The notes beneath the pieces were generated by a model. The model saw only the letters and a program-made list of their open reading frames with translations. It searched no databases and had not been told where the DNA came from. A stretch of 10,289 nt of DNA from the NCBI GenBank assembly GCA_009923345.1, contig RFTR01000054.1, positions 1 through 10,289 of the forward strand, given 5' to 3'. The number at the start of each line of letters is the position of its first letter. Position 1 is the stretch's first letter. The stretch is from Betaproteobacteria bacterium (GTDB lineage Bacteria; Pseudomonadota; Gammaproteobacteria; Burkholderiales; Burkholderiaceae_C). The translations under genes were made by a program, and so were the position numbers. Shown here piece after piece: positions 6,504 through 10,289 of the stretch.

Positions 6504-7835
6504 ATGCCCCAATCCCTTAACGAACAACTTAGCCGCACCCAGCAAATTGCTGCCTTAGAGAAAGACTGGGCCACCAACCCCCGTTGGAAAGGTGTCAAAC
6601 GTGGTTACAGCGCTGCTGATGTAGTGCGCTTGCGTGGCAGCGTACAGATCGAACACTCTCTGGCCAAGCGCGGCTCAGAAAAGCTCTGGCGTTTGATTAA
6701 CGGTGAAGCTAAAAAGGGCTATGTCAATTCCTTTGGCGCTATCTCGGCAGGACAAGCTATGCAGCAAGCCAAAGCGGGTTTAGAGGCTGTGTATCTGTCG
6801 GGCTGGCAAGTTGCTGCAGACGGCAATACCTCGGAGACCATGTACCCAGACCAATCACTCTACGCATATGACTCGGTGCCCACCATGGTGCGCCGCATCA
6901 ACAATACCTTTAAGCGCGCGGATGAAATCCAATGGGGCCGTGGTATCGAGCCAGGTAGCAAAGAATTCATTGACTTTTTCTTGCCCATCGTCGCAGACGC
7001 AGAAGCAGGCTTTGGCGGCGTTCTCAATGCATTTGAGTTAATGAAAAACATGATCTCCTCAGGTGCTGCTGGCGTGCACTTCGAAGACCAATTGGCGGCT
7101 GTGAAGAAATGCGGCCACATGGGCGGCAAAGTATTGGTGCCGACGCATGAAGCCTGCGAAAAACTCATCGCTGCGCGTTTTGCCGCTGACGTAATGGGCG
7201 TGCCCACCATCGTGTTGGCCCGCACCGACGCTGAAGCGGCCAATTTGGTCACCAGTGACCATGATGCTAACGACAAACCATTCCTCACAGGTGAACGCAC
7301 CCAAGAGGGCTTCTACCGCGTGAAAAACGGTTTAGAGCAAGCCATCAGCCGCGGCGTTGCCTACGCACCTTATGCCGATTTGGTGTGGTGTGAAACCGGT
7401 GTACCAGACATCGGCTTTGCCCGCGAGTTTGCGCAAGCAGTGCACGCATCAAGCCCAGGCAAATTGCTGTCCTACAACTGCTCGCCTTCTTTCAACTGGA
7501 AGAAAAACTTGAACGACAAACAAATCGCTTCGTTCCAAGATGAATTGTCAGCATTGGGCTACAAGTACCAGTTCATCACTTTGGCGGGTATCCACATCAA
7601 CTGGTACAACACCTTCCAATTCGCACATGCATACGCCAATGGCGAAGGTATGAAGCACTACGTCAACATGGTGCAAGAGCCCGAATTTGCTGCTCGCGAA
7701 AAAGGCTATACCTTTGTGTCGCACCAGCAAGAGGTGGGGGCTGGGTACTTTGATGATGTGACTACTGTGATTCAAGGTGGGTCTTCATCGGTTAAGGCTT
7801 TGTCGGGGTCTACTGAGGAAGAGCAGTTCCACTAA
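6504..7835 (+). CDS. aceA: Isocitrate lyase
   Basis: This is the first enzyme of the glyoxylate shunt. It cleaves isocitrate to glyoxylate and succinate and allows growth on acetate or fatty acids; it acts as a cytosolic Mg-dependent tetramer. The 443 aa match the short bacterial (E. coli-like) form. Signature features: SGWQVAAD (99-106); metal-binding region VADAEAGFGG (163-172); active-site KKCGHMGGK (201-209) with catalytic Cys203; VHFEDQ (191-196); LARTDAEAA (238-246); SYNCSPSFNWKK (323-334); and a C-terminus STEEEQFH that closes over the active site in this family. Start ATG with SD AGGAG (6493-6497), 6 nt spacing. No malate synthase or isocitrate dehydrogenase kinase gene is in the window. 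The gene is divergent from the SWIB gene and followed by structured repeats instead of a clear intrinsic terminator. Control is probably through the 30-bp-spaced boxes upstream. Confidence 0.98.
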   Translation: MPQSLNEQLSRTQQIAALEKDWATNPRWKGVKRGYSAADVVRLRGSVQIEHSLAKRGSEKLWRLINGEAKKGYVNSFGAISAGQAMQQAKAGLEAVYLSGWQVAADGNTSETMYPDQSLYAYDSVPTMVRRINNTFKRADEIQWGRGIEPGSKEFIDFFLPIVADAEAGFGGVLNAFELMKNMISSGAAGVHFEDQLAAVKKCGHMGGKVLVPTHEACEKLIAARFAADVMGVPTIVLARTDAEAANLVTSDHDANDKPFLTGERTQEGFYRVKNGLEQAISRGVAYAPYADLVWCETGVPDIGFAREFAQAVHASSPGKLLSYNCSPSFNWKKNLNDKQIASFQDELSALGYKYQFITLAGIHINWYNTFQFAHAYANGEGMKHYVNMVQEPEFAAREKGYTFVSHQQEVGAGYFDDVTTVIQGGSSSVKALSGSTEEEQFH

Positions 7836-7851
7836 CTTCTTTGCGTCGCAC

Positions 7852-7959
7852 GGCCCATACGACTTGGGCACCTTGTTACGCTCATGTCCCCCGAGAGGCG
7901 CTTTCAGCGCCTCTCTCCTCCTTTACTTCGCTACACAAGGCACCCAAGCCGTATGGGCC
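7852..7959 (-). repeat. Structured repeat element, copy 1
   Basis: The outer arms 7852-7876 and 7935-7959 pair at 22 of 25 positions. A perfect 10-bp inner hairpin, GAGAGGCGCT/AGCGCCTCTC (7893-7902, 7906-7915), has a 3-nt loop. Between outer and inner stems lie two conserved blocks which, on the minus strand, begin GTAGCGAAGTAAAGGAGG and end GGGGGACATGAGCGTAA. Both blocks recur identically in the second copy at 8090-8189. It starts 16 bp after the aceA stop, where it could protect the mRNA 3' end or act as a poor terminator (GGGCCTTTCGG follows). I do not recognise a named family. Confidence 0.85.
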
Positions 7960-8059
7960 TTTCGGTGTTAGGAAAAATTTAGCTGCGAGTAAGTAGTCTT
8001 AAAAAAGCTCTCTCTCTAAGAATCTTGCGCGAGCCGTGCATTCTTGGTTCGCGAAGCCA

Positions 8060-8079
8060 AAGGGGAGCAAACACCCCTT
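8060..8079. repeat. Small stem-loop between the two elements
   Basis: AAGGGG (8060-8065) pairs with CCCCTT (8074-8079) over an 8-nt loop. No T-run follows. Upstream, GCGAAGCCAAAGGGGAG (8051-8067) loosely resembles the purine-rich block of the two large elements, so it may be a decayed relative. The rest of 7966-8089 contains no tRNA, gene or promoter that I can support. Confidence 0.4.
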
Positions 8080-8089
8080 AATGCGACAA

Positions 8090-8189
8090 GGGATGGGGTT
8101 GGGTATCTGTTGTAGCGAAGTAAAGGAGGAGATTCAGGCGTAGCCTGAATCGGGGGACATGAGCGTAAACAGATGCCCAAGCCCATCCC
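8090..8189 (+). repeat. Structured repeat element, copy 2
   Basis: The outer arms 8090-8111 and 8168-8189 pair at 21 of 22 positions, including one G-T wobble. The perfect 9-bp inner hairpin is GATTCAGGC/GCCTGAATC (8131-8139, 8143-8151) with loop GTA. The conserved blocks 8111-8132 (22 nt) and 8150-8168 (19 nt) are identical to those of copy 1, which lies in the opposite orientation. The arm and hairpin sequences differ from copy 1 but remain self-complementary, so structure is conserved more strongly than sequence there. Confidence 0.85.
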
Positions 8190-8296
8190 CCTCCGCCAAA
8201 GTAGTGAACTCAGTACCAACTACAAAAGTAAGCAAAGCTAGCAAACCCACAACCCCGAGGCGCGTAAAATGGACGAACAGCGTCTCCAAACATTAA
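8159..8296 (+). other. Possible 45-codon small ORF starting in repeat copy 2 (doubtful)
   Basis: An ATG at 8159 opens a 45-codon frame (starting MSVNRCPSPSPSAK, then Ser/Thr/Lys/Arg-rich) that stops at TAA 8294-8296, just before the terminator at 8300. An SD-like AAAGGAGGA (8122-8130) lies upstream, with the inner hairpin between it and the ATG; folding would bring them to about 8 nt. The start is inside a repeat, and the same words in copy 1 give only 17 codons (MSVTRCPS...). Probably not a gene, but recorded. Confidence 0.1.
8265..8270 (+). promoter_or_regulatory. Candidate -10 box of thrS
   Basis: TAAAAT matches the -10 consensus at 5 of 6 positions. No good -35 is seen 16-18 bp upstream (GCAAAC/CAAACC). 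Transcription would start near 8277, giving a leader of about 60 nt that contains the terminator hairpin. Confidence 0.4.
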
Positions 8297-8299
8297 CCG

Positions 8300-8324
8300 A
8301 GCGCGGCCCTAGCCGCGCTTTTTT
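8300..8324 (+). terminator. Intrinsic terminator in the thrS leader (candidate attenuator)
   Basis: AGCGCGGC (8300-8307) pairs perfectly with GCCGCGCT (8312-8319) over a CCTA loop, followed by an unbroken run of six T (8319-8324). This is a textbook Rho-independent terminator, yet it ends 11 nt before the thrS start codon and no gene upstream needs it there. Attenuation of thrS, or termination of a short leader RNA, is the likely reading. Confidence 0.8.
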
Positions 8325-8335
8325 CATTCAGGCAC

Positions 8336-10243
8336 ATGGTTCAGATCACACTTCCCGACGGTTCGCAACGTGAATTTCCAGGCCCGGTCACAGTATCCGA
8401 GGTAGCCATGTCGATTGGCGCCGGTTTGGCCAAAGCTGCTTTGGCTGGCAAGGTAGATGGCAAGGTGGTGGACACCAGTTTCACGATCGATCACAACGCC
8501 CAACTGGCCATCGTCACCGGAAAAGATGCCGATGGACTGGAAGTGATTCGCCATTCCACGGCGCATTTGCTGGCCTATGCCGTCAAAGAGCTTTTCCCTG
8601 AGGCACAAGTCACGATCGGCCCTGTGATCGAAAACGGCTTTTTCTATGACTTTTCTTTCAGCCGCAGTTTCACCCCTGAAGACTTGATAGCCATCGAAAA
8701 GCGCATGACCGAACTCGCCAACAAAGACGAGCCCGTGGTGCGCCGCGTGTTGCCGCGTGATGACGCGGTCGCGCATTTCAAAAGCATGGGTGAGCACTAC
8801 AAGGCCGAGATCATTGCCAGCATTCCTGCTAATGAAGACGTCAGTTTGTACCGCGAAGGCAGTTTCGAAGACCTCTGCCGTGGCCCCCACGTGCCGAGCA
8901 CCGGCAAGCTCAAGCATTTCAAACTGATGAAGGTAGCTGGCGCTTATTGGCGCGGCGACCACCGCAACGAAATGTTGCAACGCATTTATGGCACCGCTTG
9001 GGCCAGCAAAGACGATTTACAGCAATACATCACGCGTTTAGAAGAGGCCGAAAAGCGCGACCACCGCAAACTCGGTCGCGAACTCGATTTGTTCCACATT
9101 GACGAGCATTCGCCCGGCACGGTTTTCTGGCATCCCAAGGGCTGGACCGTTTGGCAAGAGGTGGAGCAATACATGCGCCGCGTCTACCGTGACAACGGCT
9201 ACCAAGAGGTCAAAGGGCCTCAAATCTTGGACCAAGGCCTCTGGGAGAAAACCGGCCACTGGGACAAGTACCGCGAAAACATGTTCGTGACCGAGAGCGA
9301 GAAGCGCGACTTCGCTTTGAAGCCGATGAACTGCCCCGGCCACATCATCATCTTCAACCAAGGTATCAAGAGCTACCGCGATTTGCCACTGCGTTTTGGC
9401 GAATTTGGCCAGTGCCACCGCAACGAACCTTCGGGAAGTTTGCACGGCATCATGCGGGTGCGCGCTTTCACGCAAGACGACGGCCACATTTTTTGTACCG
9501 AAGACCAAATCCAGTCGGAAGTGCTTGCTTTCACCACTTTGTTGCAAAAGGTCTATCGCGACTTCGGTTTCACGGAAATTTTGTACCGCCTGTCGACCCG
9601 TCCAGAAAAGCGGATTGGTAGCGACGAAAGCTGGGACCGCGCCGAAGCCGCTTTGGCCGACGGTTTGCGCGCTTCGGGTTGCGAATTTGAATACCTGCCA
9701 GGCGAGGGCGCTTTCTACGGTCCCAAGATCGAATACACCTTGAAAGACGCGATTGGGCGCGAATGGCAATGCGGCACGATCCAGGTGGATCCGAACATGC
9801 CCGAGCGCCTAGACGCCGAATACGTGGGCGAAGACGGTGCCCGCCATCGCCCCATCATGCTGCACCGCGCGATTGTGGGTAGTTTGGAGCGTTTTATCGG
9901 AATTTTGGTCGAGCAGCACGCTGGTGCCTTGCCGACTTGGCTGGCGCCGGTGCAGGTCGCGGTGCTCAATATCACCGACGCACAGGCCGATTTCGCCCAA
10001 GAAGTTGTGAAAATGCTGAAAAATCAAGGGCTTAGGGTCGCTTTGGACCTCCGGAATGAGAAAATTACCTATAAAATACGCGAGCATTCAATGCAGAAGC
10101 TGCCCTATATCTTGGTTGTAGGCGACAAAGAGAAGGCAGCCGGCGCCGTTGCAGTGCGCGCCCGAGGTAACCAAGACCTTGGTGTGATGCCCCTACAAGC
10201 CTTCTGTGAAAAGATCGCCTCGGACATCGCCCTCAAAAGCTGA
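8336..10243 (+). CDS. thrS: Threonyl-tRNA synthetase
   Basis: This cytosolic class II synthetase charges tRNA-Thr with threonine and edits mischarged serine. The 635 aa are normal for the bacterial enzyme. Order of parts: N-terminal TGS domain (about 1-62); editing domain with HSTAH (73-77) and CRGPH (C181, H185); catalytic core with Zn ligands C333 (in MNCPGH), H384 (DGHIF) and H510 (MLHRAIVGS), class II motif 2 around CHRNE (360-364), and motif 3 with R519 in GSLERF; and the anticodon-binding domain (about 537-635, VAVLNITD then VALDLRNEKITYKIREH). The start MVQITLPDGSQ matches family N-termini, but its SD is weak (AGG at 8330-8332, only 3 nt away) and the start is 11 nt behind a terminator hairpin, suggesting leader-based control. 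In most bacteria of this group infC-rpmI-rplT follow; only 46 bp remain here. Confidence 0.98.
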   Translation: MVQITLPDGSQREFPGPVTVSEVAMSIGAGLAKAALAGKVDGKVVDTSFTIDHNAQLAIVTGKDADGLEVIRHSTAHLLAYAVKELFPEAQVTIGPVIENGFFYDFSFSRSFTPEDLIAIEKRMTELANKDEPVVRRVLPRDDAVAHFKSMGEHYKAEIIASIPANEDVSLYREGSFEDLCRGPHVPSTGKLKHFKLMKVAGAYWRGDHRNEMLQRIYGTAWASKDDLQQYITRLEEAEKRDHRKLGRELDLFHIDEHSPGTVFWHPKGWTVWQEVEQYMRRVYRDNGYQEVKGPQILDQGLWEKTGHWDKYRENMFVTESEKRDFALKPMNCPGHIIIFNQGIKSYRDLPLRFGEFGQCHRNEPSGSLHGIMRVRAFTQDDGHIFCTEDQIQSEVLAFTTLLQKVYRDFGFTEILYRLSTRPEKRIGSDESWDRAEAALADGLRASGCEFEYLPGEGAFYGPKIEYTLKDAIGREWQCGTIQVDPNMPERLDAEYVGEDGARHRPIMLHRAIVGSLERFIGILVEQHAGALPTWLAPVQVAVLNITDAQADFAQEVVKMLKNQGLRVALDLRNEKITYKIREHSMQKLPYILVVGDKEKAAGAVAVRARGNQDLGVMPLQAFCEKIASDIALKS

Positions 10244-10289
10244 TTTCACTCTGAAACTGCCATGAGTTGTGCGTCGCACAGCTTCGGAT
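10244..10289 (+). other. Start of the region after thrS; no gene visible yet
   Basis: These 46 bp hold no clear terminator, so transcription probably continues, as expected for a thrS-infC operon. infC usually uses a rare start codon (ATT/ATC), and none can be called with confidence here. The palindrome TGTGCGTCGCACA (10268-10280) shares TGCGTCGCAC with 7842-7851 just outside repeat copy 1; chance is possible. Confidence 0.3.

Noticed and set aside
7777..7971. 64-codon frame on + running from the end of aceA into repeat copy 1
   Set aside because: It overlaps the aceA 3' end out of frame and is translated from the stem-loop element; the matching LRSCPP word in the 8016-8219 frame comes only from the shared repeat core.
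8016..8219. 67-codon frame on - through repeat copy 2
   Set aside because: Its coding part is the repeat itself, with no SD or protein-like composition.
7836..8335. tRNA or CRISPR in the aceA-thrS spacer
   Set aside because: No cloverleaf with a GTTCGAATC-type T-arm and no evenly spaced direct repeats; the repeats present are two inverted stem-loop copies.
8269..8373. Leader-peptide ORF from ATG 8269 overlapping the thrS start, with two Thr codons
   Set aside because: The ATG overlaps the likely -10 box, so it would not be transcribed; two Thr codons are too few for classical attenuation.

Overview
The window looks like chromosomal DNA of a betaproteobacterium, most likely Burkholderiales of the Comamonadaceae type (Limnohabitans/Rhodoferax-like). 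This rests on the character of the ClpB, isocitrate lyase and ThrS proteins, a small protein that fuses a Lys/Ala-rich histone-H1-like tail to a SWIB domain, and the moderate GC content. The placement is inference from sequence character; no search was run.

Layout, left to right. Positions 9-2615 (+) encode the disaggregase ClpB. A 12-TM MFS transporter (2674-3882, +) and a thiamine-pyrophosphate (TPP) enzyme of the acetolactate-synthase superfamily (3913-5616, +) follow. These two are 30 bp apart and probably form an operon with an unknown 2-oxo-acid-type substrate. A bidirectional terminator (5637-5660) separates them from the convergent SWIB gene (5681-6058, -). A very AT-rich 445-bp divergent region (6059-6503) carries operator-like palindromes, a pair of 16-mers spaced exactly 30 bp, and probable promoters for the SWIB gene and for isocitrate lyase aceA (6504-7835, +). 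A 500-bp non-coding region (7836-8335) separates aceA from thrS (8336-10243, +). The window ends 46 bp past thrS, where infC would be expected.

The most unusual part is the aceA-thrS spacer. It holds two large stem-loop elements in opposite orientation (7852-7959 and 8090-8189). They share two identical sequence blocks (22 and 19 nt), while the outer stems and the inner hairpins differ almost completely in sequence yet keep pairing. That compensatory pattern points to a selected RNA or single-stranded-DNA fold, such as a dispersed structured repeat or REP-like element, rather than a protein gene. Immediately before thrS there is a textbook intrinsic terminator (8300-8324) only 11 nt from the start codon, behind a plausible -10 box. 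This suggests that transcription into thrS is attenuated.

Functionally the genes are mostly housekeeping: protein disaggregation (ClpB), the glyoxylate shunt (AceA), threonyl-tRNA charging (ThrS) and a nucleoid-type DNA-binding protein (SWIB). The accessory MFS/TPP pair is of uncertain role.
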